Positions 1-9,581 of a DNA stretch of 64,000 bases are shown piece after piece. Under the pieces are notes generated by a model that saw only the letters and a list, made by a program, of their open reading frames with translations, searched no databases and was not told the DNA's origin. The stretch comes from Qipengyuania qiaonensis (GTDB taxonomy: Bacteria > Pseudomonadota > Alphaproteobacteria > Sphingomonadales > Sphingomonadaceae): the NCBI RefSeq assembly GCF_019711515.1, contig NZ_JAIGNO010000004.1:186001-250000 (forward strand). Direction: 5' to 3'. Every line of letters starts with the position of its first letter. Position 1 is the stretch's first letter. The position numbers were made by a program, and so were the translations under genes.

Positions 1-858
1 TTGCTCCGCGATAGCGATCCGCGGTTCCGGACGCCGACGCCCGAAATGCTGGATGAAGCTACACCAGAAGAGTTCCGTGACGTTTGGGAGCCCCTGCTGA
101 AACAGGGTCCGGTCGAGGTGCTGGTATTCGGCGAATTCGACAAGGCGGCAACGATCGAAACGCTGCGCAAGACTTTCGGTGCTTTGCCGCAGCGCGACGC
201 TGCTCCGGCCGATGTGCTCGACCGCGGAGTGGATTTCCCGGAAGCAGGCGAAACCGTAGTGAGCTATCACCGGGGCGATACCAATCAGGCTGCAGCAGTA
301 GTTGCTTGGCCGAGTGGCGCTGGGGTCGAGAATCTGCGTGAATCACGCCATCTCGAAGTGCTCGCATCCGTGTTCAACAACCGCCTGATGGATGCGATGC
401 GGGAGCATGCCGGCGCCAGCTATTCACCCGTAGTGCGGTCCGACTGGCCGAGCGACGTCAACAGCGGCGGCCGGATTGCCGCACTTGCCCAGTTGCGCCC
501 GGAAGACGTGCCGGTGTTCTTCGCGGAAGCCGAACGGATCGCCAAGGAACTGGCAACCGAGCCGGTGGGTGAAGACGAGTACAACCGGGTGGTCGAACCG
601 CTGCGGCAATATGTCAGCCGGGCCTCGACCGGGAACCTGTTCTGGCTCTACCAGCTAGAAGGATCGACGGTCGACGCTCGCCGGATCGAAATGCTACGCT
701 ACCTGCTGGCCGATTACACGCAGGTTCCGCCTGCCGAGTTGCAGGCGTTGGCACAGAAATATTTCGGCTCGCGCGAAGGGTGGCGGCTGGCGGTGATCCC
801 GCAGGGTCAGGAAGTGGCGACAGCGACCAGTGCGGGAGAAGCCGCCGCGGGAAGCTGA
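1..858 (+). CDS. M16 family zinc peptidase, C-terminal part (5' end outside window)
   Basis: This is the last 285 codons of a pitrilysin-type (M16) metallopeptidase. The frame is open to the left edge, so the TTG at base 1 is not a real start. The visible part matches the second, non-catalytic half of M16 proteins. It has a beta-strand stretch ending in VLVFGEFD, then a long helical region with NNRLMDAMREHAGASYSP, which resembles the conserved R-Y segment that helps bind substrate in the C-terminal domain. The zinc-binding HxxEH motif would lie upstream and is not in the window. M16 proteins of this type are usually periplasmic or membrane-anchored and degrade peptides. Family call is confident; substrate unknown. 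Confidence 0.8.
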   Translation: MLRDSDPRFRTPTPEMLDEATPEEFRDVWEPLLKQGPVEVLVFGEFDKAATIETLRKTFGALPQRDAAPADVLDRGVDFPEAGETVVSYHRGDTNQAAAVVAWPSGAGVENLRESRHLEVLASVFNNRLMDAMREHAGASYSPVVRSDWPSDVNSGGRIAALAQLRPEDVPVFFAEAERIAKELATEPVGEDEYNRVVEPLRQYVSRASTGNLFWLYQLEGSTVDARRIEMLRYLLADYTQVPPAELQALAQKYFGSREGWRLAVIPQGQEVATATSAGEAAAGS

Positions 859-980
859 TCCGGCCACTGCAATCGGCTTTTTAAGCTGGCCAAGCAAATG
901 CTGCTTGCGACATGATGTCCACTCGTCTGCTACAGACTGGTATAGAGGCGCCTATTCCCGCGTCGTAAACGGAAGAGACA

Positions 981-2354
981 ATGGCTACCAATTGGGCACC
1001 CGATAGCTGGCAAGGGTTCAAGGCACGGCATTTGCCGACCTATCCCGATGCAGCAGCTCTCGCGGATGCGACCACCACGCTCGCAACGCATCCACCGCTT
1101 GTTTTCGCGGGCGAAGCGCGCGCGCTGAAGGCCGATCTTGCCGAGGTTGCGGAAGGCCGCGCTTTCCTGCTGCAGGGCGGCGACTGCGCCGAAAGTTTCG
1201 CCGAATTCCACCCGAACAATATCCGCGACACATTCCGGGTGCTGCTGCAGATGGCGGTCGTCATGACCTTCGCCAGCAAGAAGCCGGTGGTCAAGGTGGG
1301 GCGCATGGCGGGCCAGTTCGCCAAGCCGCGCAGTTCCGACACGGAGACGCAAGGGTCGGTGACCCTGCCGAGCTATTTCGGCGACAACATCAACGGTATC
1401 GAGTTCGAAGAGGCCGCCCGGACGAACGATCCCCAGCGGATGGTTCGCGCTTATTCGCAGGCTGCCGCGACGCTGAACCTGCTGCGCGCTTTCGCGACGG
1501 GCGGCTATGCCAATCTGCGCCAGGTCCATCAGTGGACGTTGGACTTCATGGGGCGCAGCCCTTGGGCGGACAAGTTCTCCGACATTGCCGACCGGATCGG
1601 CGAGGCGCTCGACTTCATGGAGGCCTGCGGGGTCGATCCGCAAGTGCTGCCGCAATTGCAGCGCACCAGTTTCTACACCAGCCACGAGGCGCTGCTGTTG
1701 CCTTACGAACAGGCGCTGACGCGGCGCGACAGCCTGACGGGCGATTGGTACGATTGTTCGGCGCATATGGTCTGGATCGGCGACCGGACTCGGTTCGAGA
1801 ACAGTGCACATGTCGAATTCTGCCGCGGCATCGGCAATCCGCTGGGCATGAAATGCGGGCCGAGCCTTGAAACCGATGCGCTGCTCAAGCTGCTCGAGAC
1901 GCTCAATCCCGCGCGCGAGCCGGGGCGGATCGTCCTGATCAGCCGGTTCGGTCACGACAAGGTGGAAGATGGCCTGCCGCGCCTCGTCCGCGCGGTGAAA
2001 GCCGAAGGGCACCCCGTGGTGTGGAGCTGCGACCCGATGCATGGCAATGTCGTCAAGTCGGATAGTGGCTACAAGACGCGGCCGTTCGACCGCATCCTGA
2101 CCGAAGTGAAGGGCTTCTTCGCCGTACATCGCGCCGAAGGCACGCATCCCGGCGGCATCCATGTGGAAATGACCGGGCAGGATGTGACCGAATGTGTCGG
2201 CGGCGCGGTCGCGATCACCGACGACGCTTTGGGCGATCGCTATCACACGCATTGCGACCCGCGCCTGAACGCTGCGCAATCGCTCGAGCTGGCGTTCCTG
2301 ATTGCCGAGATGCTCAACGAGGAGCAGGCCGTTCGCCGCGCCGACGCGGCCTAA
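981..2354 (+). CDS. aroG: Class II 3-deoxy-7-phosphoheptulonate (DAHP) synthase
   Basis: Catalyses the first shikimate-pathway step, condensing phosphoenolpyruvate and erythrose 4-phosphate to DAHP in the cytosol. The 457-residue product is the usual length for the plant-like class II enzyme. Family signatures are GGDCAESF at about residue 66, whose Cys69 is the metal ligand, [15 protein letters not shown] at 105-119, and a later [18 protein letters not shown] block. The ATG at 981 follows a purine-rich GGAAGAGA. It stands alone, 126 bases before the next gene's leader. Class II enzymes are the common form in Sphingomonadales. Feedback regulation cannot be read from the sequence. Confidence 0.96.
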   Translation: MATNWAPDSWQGFKARHLPTYPDAAALADATTTLATHPPLVFAGEARALKADLAEVAEGRAFLLQGGDCAESFAEFHPNNIRDTFRVLLQMAVVMTFASKKPVVKVGRMAGQFAKPRSSDTETQGSVTLPSYFGDNINGIEFEEAARTNDPQRMVRAYSQAAATLNLLRAFATGGYANLRQVHQWTLDFMGRSPWADKFSDIADRIGEALDFMEACGVDPQVLPQLQRTSFYTSHEALLLPYEQALTRRDSLTGDWYDCSAHMVWIGDRTRFENSAHVEFCRGIGNPLGMKCGPSLETDALLKLLETLNPAREPGRIVLISRFGHDKVEDGLPRLVRAVKAEGHPVVWSCDPMHGNVVKSDSGYKTRPFDRILTEVKGFFAVHRAEGTHPGGIHVEMTGQDVTECVGGAVAITDDALGDRYHTHCDPRLNAAQSLELAFLIAEMLNEEQAVRRADAA

Positions 2355-2528
2355 GCCGCGCTTGCCGGCCGGAACTGTTCGGCACGCGCCGGATTGTGCA
2401 AGCGATATGCTTTACTCGATTGTTCGGGCAGGGTTTTTCGCCCCGGGCCTTTAAACGGTCATCGATATGCGCCATTATTGGAGGTGGTTGCCATTTCCTG
2501 GCCGCCGCAACGTAAGGGGGGACAGACG

Positions 2529-3782
2529 ATGCCCCATGCCCAGCCGAAATCGCTCCGGACGCTCGGGGAAGCTCTCGCGGCGCGCTATGCCGCCGTCAGG
2601 GGGTTGAGCGAAGCCCTTGTCGCGCCTCTTTCCGATGCCGACGCGACGATCCAGTCTATGGAAGATGCGAGCCCGGCCAAATGGCACCTCGCGCATACCA
2701 CGTGGTTCTGGGAAACCTTTTTGCTGCGCGACAATGCGCAGGACTATGCGCTTTACGATGCTGATTGGCCCTTCATATTCAATTCCTACTACGAAACCGA
2801 GGGCGAAAGGATAGCGCGGTTCGCGCGCGGAATGCTCTCGCGTCCGAAGCTCGGCGATATTCTGGAATGGCGCGCGCATGTCGACGCAGCGATGGGTCCG
2901 CTGCTCGATCGCGAAGATCTCACCCCGTTGATCGAATTGGGATTGAGCCACGAACAGCAACACCAGGAACTGCTCCTCACCGACATCAAGCATGCGCTGT
3001 TCCAGAATCCGCTGGGTGTGGCCATGTGGGACGGACCGGGTAGCAAGAGCCAGTGTAGCGATGGCGATTGGTATGCACATCCGGGGGGGGTGGCTCGGAT
3101 CGGCCATCAATCGGATGGGTTCTCCTTCGACAATGAAGGGCCGGTGCACCGCGTCCTGCTTGAGCCTTTCGCTCTGTCGTCGCGGCTCGTCACCAATCGC
3201 GAGTGGGACGAGTTCATTGCCGACGGAGGTTACGACACTGCGACGCTGTGGCTATCCGATGGTTGGGCCTGGGCTCGCGAAAATGGCGTTCGTGCGCCGC
3301 TTTATTGGCGCGACGGCGAACAATTCACGCATTCCGGCTGGCAGGGCCGCGATCCAGATGCACCGGTGACGCACATCTCCTATTTCGAGGCAGACGCCTT
3401 CGCTAGCTGGGCTGGCATGCGCCTGCCGACCGAGTTCGAATGGGAAGCCATCGCACGCGGCCAGGAAGGCACGTTGCCGGCCCATGATGCGCACGACGGA
3501 AATCAGTTGGACGAAGCCGCGCCGCCCTTGCCTGTCGGAAGCGAAGGGCTGTTTGGCGATTGCTGGCAGTTTACCCGGTCGGCCTATTTGCCCTATCCGC
3601 GCTTCCAGCCCGCCGCCGGCGCGGTGGGCGAGTATAATGGCAAGTTCATGAGCGGTCAGTTCGTCCTCAAGGGCGCCAGCTGCGCGACGGCGCGCGGTCA
3701 TTCGCGGGCAAGCTACCGCAACTTCTTCTACCCGCACCAGCGCTGGCAATTTACCGGCATCAGGCTGGCAAAGGATATCTGA
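2529..3782 (+). CDS. egtB: Ergothioneine biosynthesis protein EgtB (hercynine oxygenase)
   Basis: A non-haem iron sulfoxide synthase that joins trimethylhistidine (hercynine) to a thiol donor using oxygen. The 417-residue protein has an N-terminal DinB-like domain and a C-terminal formylglycine-generating-enzyme-type domain. The iron triad is visible as His56 in KWHLAHTTW plus His141 and His145 in HEQQHQE. The ATG at 2529 is preceded by AAGGGGGG; an upstream in-frame ATG at 2394 lacks this. Its TGA shares one base with the egtD start (TGATG), so translation is coupled. A run of eight G at 3083-3090 sits inside the reading frame. With EgtD alone beside it, this may be a two-gene EgtB/EgtD pathway using cysteine or gamma-glutamylcysteine as the sulfur donor. 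Confidence 0.95.
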   Translation: MPHAQPKSLRTLGEALAARYAAVRGLSEALVAPLSDADATIQSMEDASPAKWHLAHTTWFWETFLLRDNAQDYALYDADWPFIFNSYYETEGERIARFARGMLSRPKLGDILEWRAHVDAAMGPLLDREDLTPLIELGLSHEQQHQELLLTDIKHALFQNPLGVAMWDGPGSKSQCSDGDWYAHPGGVARIGHQSDGFSFDNEGPVHRVLLEPFALSSRLVTNREWDEFIADGGYDTATLWLSDGWAWARENGVRAPLYWRDGEQFTHSGWQGRDPDAPVTHISYFEADAFASWAGMRLPTEFEWEAIARGQEGTLPAHDAHDGNQLDEAAPPLPVGSEGLFGDCWQFTRSAYLPYPRFQPAAGAVGEYNGKFMSGQFVLKGASCATARGHSRASYRNFFYPHQRWQFTGIRLAKDI

Positions 3783-4780
3783 TGAATACGAATAGCGGCA
3801 TTGCACTTGTCGATCTGGACGAGGATGGCGTCGACCGCGCTTTCCGCGCCGACGTCCTCAAGGGATTGCGCCAGCGGCAGAAGGCCGTTCCCGCGCGCTG
3901 GTTTTATGACGAAGAAGGTTCGCGCCTGTTCGAGCGGATCACGCAGCTCGACGAGTACTATCCCACCCGTGCCGAAACCGAGATCCTGGAAGCGAGGAGC
4001 GACGCGTTTGCGGAACTGGTCGGGCCGGGAAGGGCGGTGGTCGAATTCGGCTCGGGCAGTTCGGTCAAGACTCCGCTGCTGCTTAAAGCGATCGACCCGG
4101 CCGCTTACGTTCCACTCGACATATCGGGCGATTTCCTCCGCATGAGCGCGGCCGCGCTAGCCAAGAATTTTCCCGATCTTCCGGTATATCCGGTAGAGGC
4201 CGATTTCATGCGCCGGGTCGGCCTGCCTCAAGAAGTCGAACCATTGAAGAAGCTGGGCTTTTTCCCTGGGTCGACAATCGGCAACATGGTTCCGCGTACT
4301 GCCGTAGACCTGCTGCGCTCGATGCGCGCGACGCTTGGCGCGGATGACGGCGAGAGCCCGCTGCTGCTGATCGGCATGGATATGGTCAAGGATCACCGGG
4401 TGCTGCAGGCTGCCTACGCCGATGCCGAAGGTGTGACGGGGGCGTTCAACATGAACCTCGTGGCGCGGATCAATCGTGAACTTGGCGGAACGATTCCGGC
4501 TGAATCGCTGGAACACAAGGCAATCTGGAACGACAAACTCGCCCGGGTAGAGATGCATCTTGTCGCCACGCGCGACATTGCCTTTGCCGTGTCCGGAGAA
4601 GAATTCTCAATGCGGTCGGGCGAGACTATCCATACCGAAAACAGCCACAAATTCACTCGTCGAAGCGCCAACCTGCTATTGCTTGCCGGCGGCTGGACAC
4701 CTGTGAAGAGATGGCTCGATCATGAGAAACGGTTCTCGGTTATTCTTGCCCGCGCTACGGAGCAGCGTGACGCGCCGTGA
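3782..4780 (+). CDS. egtD: L-histidine N-alpha-methyltransferase EgtD
   Basis: Trimethylates histidine to hercynine with S-adenosylmethionine, the first step of ergothioneine synthesis. The 332-residue length is typical. Recognisable segments are YYPTRAETEIL at 60-70 and the SAM-binding VEFGSGSSVKTPLLL around 88-101. The C-terminal region includes ENSHKF, a conserved stretch in this family. It begins on the last base of the egtB stop codon, so the two proteins are made together. No egtA, egtC or egtE is visible nearby. Confidence 0.96.
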   Translation: MNTNSGIALVDLDEDGVDRAFRADVLKGLRQRQKAVPARWFYDEEGSRLFERITQLDEYYPTRAETEILEARSDAFAELVGPGRAVVEFGSGSSVKTPLLLKAIDPAAYVPLDISGDFLRMSAAALAKNFPDLPVYPVEADFMRRVGLPQEVEPLKKLGFFPGSTIGNMVPRTAVDLLRSMRATLGADDGESPLLLIGMDMVKDHRVLQAAYADAEGVTGAFNMNLVARINRELGGTIPAESLEHKAIWNDKLARVEMHLVATRDIAFAVSGEEFSMRSGETIHTENSHKFTRRSANLLLLAGGWTPVKRWLDHEKRFSVILARATEQRDAP

Positions 4781-4822
4781 TTGGCCGCTCTATTCATGGA
4801 CGCGTCACGGCCGTGTTCCTAT

Positions 4823-5491
4823 ATGGATGACATGGAATTAGAGCCCGTCTTCAGCGCCATAGCCGATACATTGCGTGCCATTCCGCGCTCCGAGCTGCTG
4901 ATCGCGGCCGTTGCGGCAATGGTCCTTGGATGGTTCGGTGCGATGATCGCCAAACGTTCCATGCTCGGTGGTTGGTTGCGCATGGTGAGTTCGCTGGCGC
5001 TCGGGTTGATTCTGCTGACCGTCGTGCTGCAGCTCTCCCGTTTCGATCCTCGCTTCGATGTGGCAGTCCCGCAGATCGGCTTGCCCGAACAGGTCGTGGC
5101 GGGTGGTGAGACGCGCATTCCGCTCTCGGCCGATGGCCATTTCTGGGTTCGCGCCGAAGTCAACGGCGCGCCCGGAAACTTCATGATCGATACCGGCGCC
5201 ACTCTGACCGCGATTTCAGCCCCGCTGGCGCAGCGGGCCGGGCTCGAGCCGCGGCGGGGCGGAATCCCGATCATGCTGGGTACCGCCAACGGCACCGTAC
5301 AAGCCCATGTCGCGACTATCGACAGCCTCACCTTCGGAAATGTCAGTGCCAGCGGCACGGATGCTGCGATCGCTGAGAATTTTGGCGACTTCAACGTCAT
5401 CGGCATGAACGTGCTTGCTCGCCTTGGTTCGTGGCGGGTTGAGGACAACACTTTGATCCTCGTTCCCCGCGCCGAGGATATGATTTCGTAA
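4823..5491 (+). CDS. Membrane-anchored retropepsin-like aspartic protease (TIGR02281 type)
   Basis: A 222-residue protein with two predicted membrane segments (about 25-43 and 55-71), followed by a single retropepsin-type domain with the active-site motif MIDTGAT at 121-127 and a second conserved patch IGMNVLARLGSW. Such proteins carry one Asp per chain and work as dimers. The protease domain is expected in the periplasm. Targets in Alphaproteobacteria are unknown. The ATG at 4823 is chosen because the membrane segments follow directly. In-frame alternatives exist at 4781 (TTG) and 4796, and none has a good ribosome site. It lies 42 bases after egtD. Confidence 0.8.
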   Translation: MDDMELEPVFSAIADTLRAIPRSELLIAAVAAMVLGWFGAMIAKRSMLGGWLRMVSSLALGLILLTVVLQLSRFDPRFDVAVPQIGLPEQVVAGGETRIPLSADGHFWVRAEVNGAPGNFMIDTGATLTAISAPLAQRAGLEPRRGGIPIMLGTANGTVQAHVATIDSLTFGNVSASGTDAAIAENFGDFNVIGMNVLARLGSWRVEDNTLILVPRAEDMIS

Positions 5492-5537
5492 AATCCGGCG
5501 TTTGACCAAGCGCGCCTAGCCGCTAGGGCTGGATGTG

Positions 5538-6281
5538 ATGGACGGTACGACCCTGCTCCCCGCCCCGCTGCCGCTTGGCGATCTGCTTGCGCAGAAACCC
5601 ATCGCGCTGTTTCTCGACTTCGACGGCACATTGATAGAAATCGCGCCACGTCCGGGCGATATCCACGTTCCGGACGGACTGCCGGAACACCTGCAAATAT
5701 TGGGCGACCGGCTCGGCGGCAGACTTGCACTGGTCAGCGGCCGAGCGCTGGACGACCTGGCGGCGCATTTGGGAGAGGTCGGGATTTGCCGTGCAGGATC
5801 GCACGGTGCCTCGCGCTTGCTCGGCGATGGAACGCGTCTTGGCGAAGAACCGCGTGGGCTGGCCGACGGGGCGATCGCCGAACTCCGGGCATACGCCGAA
5901 GAGAATGGTCTTTTTTACGAGGCCAAGGCCCATGGCGGCGCGTTGCATTTTCGGGGGCAGCCTGAAAAGCAGGAAGCTGCGCTGGCCTTTGCCAGTGATT
6001 TCGCCGGGTCGCGTGGCCTCAGCGTCACCAAAGGCAAAGGGGTGGTCGAACTTGTCCAGCCGGGTGCGACCAAAGCTGGCGCGGTCGAAGCCTTCATGAA
6101 AATGTCGCCATTTGCCGGTGCCATGCCCGTTTTCGTGGGCGACGACGTAACCGATGAGGATGGCTTTGCCGGCGCCGAAAAATACGGCGGTTTCGGCATT
6201 GCCGTGGGCGAGCGCCCCAGCCAGCGGGCACGATACCACCTCGACAACGTTGCTGCAGTGCACCATTGGTTGGAGATATGA
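5538..6281 (+). CDS. otsB: Trehalose-6-phosphate phosphatase OtsB
   Basis: Dephosphorylates trehalose 6-phosphate to trehalose in the cytosol. The protein is about 247 residues and is a HAD-superfamily enzyme with the nucleophile motif FLDFDGTL at 25-32 and a late acidic motif FVGDDVTDEDGF that binds magnesium. The ATG at 5538 has an in-frame GTG just before it (5535); AGGGCTGGA lies upstream. Its stop overlaps the next start by one base (TGATG). otsA, which makes the substrate, follows one gene later, so otsB-GH15-otsA form one trehalose operon. Confidence 0.95.
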   Translation: MDGTTLLPAPLPLGDLLAQKPIALFLDFDGTLIEIAPRPGDIHVPDGLPEHLQILGDRLGGRLALVSGRALDDLAAHLGEVGICRAGSHGASRLLGDGTRLGEEPRGLADGAIAELRAYAEENGLFYEAKAHGGALHFRGQPEKQEAALAFASDFAGSRGLSVTKGKGVVELVQPGATKAGAVEAFMKMSPFAGAMPVFVGDDVTDEDGFAGAEKYGGFGIAVGERPSQRARYHLDNVAAVHHWLEI

Positions 6282-8065
6282 TGCAGGCCGATCTCGAGCT
6301 TTCACCCATAGGCAATTGCCAGGTCAGCGCCCTGGTCGATCGCGAAGGCGCTATCGTCTGGGGCTGCGTTCCGCGCGTCGATGGCGATCCGATTTTCTGC
6401 TCGCTGCTCAACGGCGACGTGCGCGATCGAGGTATCTGGCGCTTCGAATTGGAGGGCCAGACGAAGGCGACCCAACGCTACGAACGCAACACGGCGATCG
6501 TGATCACCCGGCTCGAAAGCGAGGATGGCAGCGCCGTCGAGATTAACGATTTCGCGCCGCGTTTCGAAAGCTCGGGCCGGATGTACCGACCTGTCGCCTA
6601 CGGCCGGATCGTCCGGCCCGTTGCCGGAGCGCCGCGTATGCGCGTCGTCCTCGCACCGACGAAAGAGTACGGTGCTAAGTTCGCCGAAACGACCAATGGT
6701 ACAAACCACATTCGCTATCTGATCGGCCCGCAGGCGCTGCGCCTGTCGACCGATGCGCCGGTGGGCTATGTGCTCGAAGGGCGCAGCTACCGTGTCGAGA
6801 GCGATCAGCATTTCTTCCTTGGTCCGGACGAACCCTTCGTCGGTAATATCCGCAGCGAAGTGCGACGTATGGAAGCCATGACGGCACGGTACTGGCAGCA
6901 CTGGGTGCGGGGGCTGCATATCCCGCTCGAATGGCAGGAAGAGGTGATCCGCGCGGCGATCGCACTCAAGCTGTGCCAGCACGAGGAAACCGGGGCGATC
7001 GTCGCTGCGCTCACCACCTCGATCCCGGAAGCGGCGAATAGCGAGCGCAACTGGGACTATCGCTACTGCTGGATCCGCGACAGTTACTACACGGTTCAGG
7101 CGCTAAACCGCCTCGGTGCGCTGGATGTGCTGGAGAAATATCTCGCCTATCTGCGCAACATCGTCGATCAGGCGCGCGGTGGGCAGATCCAGCCGCTCTA
7201 TTCGGTCATGGGCGCGGACGAACTGCACGAATTCGAGGCGGGACATCTCGCCGGCTATCGCGGCATGGGCCCGGTGCGCGTCGGCAATGCCGCCTACAAG
7301 CAGGTACAGTACGATTGCTATGGCCAGATCGTTATGCCGACGGCGCAGGCGTTCTTCGACACCCGCCTGCTCCGCATGGCCGACGAACGCGATTTCGCAC
7401 ATTTGGAAGAGGTGGGCGAGGCGGCGTGGGCCAAGCATGACAAGCCTGATGCGGGCCTGTGGGAATTCCGCACGCGGCAGGAAGTGCACACCTATTCCGC
7501 GGTGATGTGCTGGGCCGCCTGCGACCGCCTTGCCAATGTCGCCGCCCGGCTCGGCAAGGGCGATCGGGTCTCCCTATGGCAGGAAAGGGCCTCCGCGATA
7601 CGAACCAAAATAGAAAAAATGGCCTGGAAGGAAGAAGGACAGCACTACGGCGCCAGCTTCGAAAACGGCTATCTCGATGCGAGTCTGCTGCAGATGGTCG
7701 AACTGCGGTATCTCAAGCCGGAAGACGAGCGCTTCCTGAAGACCTTTGCCGCTGTCGAGCGCGACCTTCGCCGTGGCAATCACATGCTCCGCTACGCTGC
7801 CGAAGACGATTTCGGCGCGCCTGAAACCGCGTTCAATGTCTGTACTTTCTGGCTGATCGAAGCGTTGGGACTTGTTGGGCGGCGAGAAGAGGCGCGCGAG
7901 ATTTTCTGTTCGATGCTTAGTCACACGACCATGTCCGGCATGCTGAGCGAGGATCTGGATTACGAAACCGGCGAATTATGGGGGAACTTCCCCCAGACCT
8001 ACTCGCTAGTTGGTATAATCAACTGTGCAGGCCTGTTGAGCAAACCCTGGAGCCAAGTTCGCTGA
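6281..8065 (+). CDS. Glycoside hydrolase family 15 protein, trehalase-like
   Basis: A 594-residue protein with an N-terminal trehalase-type beta domain (SPIGNCQVSALVDREG near the start) and a GH15 alpha/alpha barrel. GH15 landmarks are NWDYRYCWIRDSYYTVQAL and the C-terminal SEDLDYETGELWGNFPQ, which carry the usual catalytic acid region. GH15 includes glucoamylases and the mycobacterial/archaeal-type trehalases. The TREH-like N-terminus and the position between otsB and otsA favour a role in trehalose turnover. TGGAG at 6271-6275 is well spaced from the ATG at 6281; an ATG at 6278 is the alternative. The substrate assignment is inference. Confidence 0.88.
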   Translation: MQADLELSPIGNCQVSALVDREGAIVWGCVPRVDGDPIFCSLLNGDVRDRGIWRFELEGQTKATQRYERNTAIVITRLESEDGSAVEINDFAPRFESSGRMYRPVAYGRIVRPVAGAPRMRVVLAPTKEYGAKFAETTNGTNHIRYLIGPQALRLSTDAPVGYVLEGRSYRVESDQHFFLGPDEPFVGNIRSEVRRMEAMTARYWQHWVRGLHIPLEWQEEVIRAAIALKLCQHEETGAIVAALTTSIPEAANSERNWDYRYCWIRDSYYTVQALNRLGALDVLEKYLAYLRNIVDQARGGQIQPLYSVMGADELHEFEAGHLAGYRGMGPVRVGNAAYKQVQYDCYGQIVMPTAQAFFDTRLLRMADERDFAHLEEVGEAAWAKHDKPDAGLWEFRTRQEVHTYSAVMCWAACDRLANVAARLGKGDRVSLWQERASAIRTKIEKMAWKEEGQHYGASFENGYLDASLLQMVELRYLKPEDERFLKTFAAVERDLRRGNHMLRYAAEDDFGAPETAFNVCTFWLIEALGLVGRREEAREIFCSMLSHTTMSGMLSEDLDYETGELWGNFPQTYSLVGIINCAGLLSKPWSQVR

Positions 8066-9456
8066 GCGGAGACCCTCGCCTTATCGTCATATCGAACCGC
8101 GTTGCGGTGCCAAAGGCGCGCGGGGCTGCGGGGGCGCAGGGTGGGTTGGCAGGTGCACTCCATGCGGCGCTGAAGGACCGAAAGGGTTTGTGGTTTGGCT
8201 GGTCCGGTCAGGAAAGCGAAAGCGGGCGTACCGGTCACATCGATACCCAGACCAATGACGGCGTGACCACGGCGACGATCGATCTTTCGCAGCGCGATAT
8301 CGACGAGTATTACACCGGTTACGCCAATTCGACGCTGTGGCCGTTGTTTCACTATCGCCTCGATCTTGCCGAGTACGAGCGCGAGACGGGCAAGGGCTAC
8401 GAGCGGGTCAACGAACGCTTTGCCGAACTGTCCGCGCCACTCATCGAACCCGACGATGTTGTTTGGATCCACGATTATCACTTGATACCGTTGGGCGAAC
8501 GGCTGCGGTCCAGAGGAATCAAGAACCGCATCGGCTTCTTCCTCCACATACCATGGCCGCCAACGCGACTGTTCGTTTCGTTGCCCTATCACGAAAGGCT
8601 GGTGCGCACGCTGCTCTATTACGACGTCGTCGGCTTCCAGACGCAGGAGTGGCTCGACAGCTTTCTGCACTACTGTGAGAACGAATTGCGTGCCGAAGTG
8701 GACGAGACAACCGGCCAGGTCAGCTTCGAGGGCCGCACTACTTTCGCCCGCGCCTATCCTATCGGGATCGATTGGGACCAATTCTCCAAGTTGGGACAAA
8801 CAGGCCAGGCACGGCAGGCGCAGCAACGGTTGATGAGTTCGACCCGGCGGCGGCTGGCCATGATCGGAGTCGACCGCCTCGACTATTCCAAGGGCATTCC
8901 CGAGCGGATCGATGGGATCGGGCGCTTTTTCGACAGGAACCCCGAAAGCATCAAGGATCTGGTTTTTATCCAGATCGCGCCGCCCAGCCGTGAAGATGTC
9001 GAAAGTTATCAGGCGATCCGCGAGGAACTGGAGCGTAAATGCGGCCAGATCAACGGCGCGCGTAGCGAAGTGGACCTGGTTCCGATCCGCTACGTCAACC
9101 GCGGCTACAGCCACGCGGAACTGTTCGGCTTTTTTCGAGGCTCGAAGATCGGGCTGGTCACGCCGCTCCGCGATGGGATGAACCTCGTCGCCAAGGAATA
9201 TGTCGCTGCACAGGATCCCGAAGATCCGGGCGTGCTGATCCTGTCGCGCTTCGCGGGGGCTGCTGCGCAATTGCAGGATGCCGTTCTGGTCAACCCGCAC
9301 AGCCCGGATGATATCGCCCACGCCATAAAGACTGCGCTCGACATGTCACTTGCCGAGCGAAAGCGCCGGTATGAGCAAATGGTCGTTACGGTGCGCGACG
9401 ACAACGTCCAGAACTGGACAGCGGATTTCCTGCGCGACCTGTCGCAGCCGGCTTAG
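8062..9456 (+). CDS. otsA: Trehalose-6-phosphate synthase OtsA
   Basis: A GT20 enzyme that makes trehalose 6-phosphate from UDP-glucose (or a similar donor) and glucose 6-phosphate. Landmarks are RLIVISNRVAVP at the N-terminus, GGLAGAL, WIHDYHLIPLGERLR, RLDYSKGIPERI and PLRDGMNLVAKEY. The start is unusual: no ATG, GTG or TTG lies in frame between an ATG at 7978, which would overlap GH15 by 88 bases, and the conserved N-terminus. A CTG at 8062 overlaps the GH15 stop as CTGA, with GGAG about nine bases upstream, and gives 464 residues, the family's usual length. I prefer the CTG, but the ATG at 7978 is possible. Confidence 0.93.
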   Translation: MSGDPRLIVISNRVAVPKARGAAGAQGGLAGALHAALKDRKGLWFGWSGQESESGRTGHIDTQTNDGVTTATIDLSQRDIDEYYTGYANSTLWPLFHYRLDLAEYERETGKGYERVNERFAELSAPLIEPDDVVWIHDYHLIPLGERLRSRGIKNRIGFFLHIPWPPTRLFVSLPYHERLVRTLLYYDVVGFQTQEWLDSFLHYCENELRAEVDETTGQVSFEGRTTFARAYPIGIDWDQFSKLGQTGQARQAQQRLMSSTRRRLAMIGVDRLDYSKGIPERIDGIGRFFDRNPESIKDLVFIQIAPPSREDVESYQAIREELERKCGQINGARSEVDLVPIRYVNRGYSHAELFGFFRGSKIGLVTPLRDGMNLVAKEYVAAQDPEDPGVLILSRFAGAAAQLQDAVLVNPHSPDDIAHAIKTALDMSLAERKRRYEQMVVTVRDDNVQNWTADFLRDLSQPA

Positions 9457-9581
9457 GGTGTTGTATCTGCGCCGGTACGGGGCAGAAAGCATGGATAGAT
9501 TGGCGCCCGACTTTCTTTGGTCCGTAGCATTCGGATAGGGTGGAATTGCGCAAGTCATCCTGCGCTGCCACGGTCGGTGAC

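Noticed and set aside
930-2279. 449-codon minus-strand frame opposite the DAHP synthase
   Set aside because: Antisense shadow, no family features.
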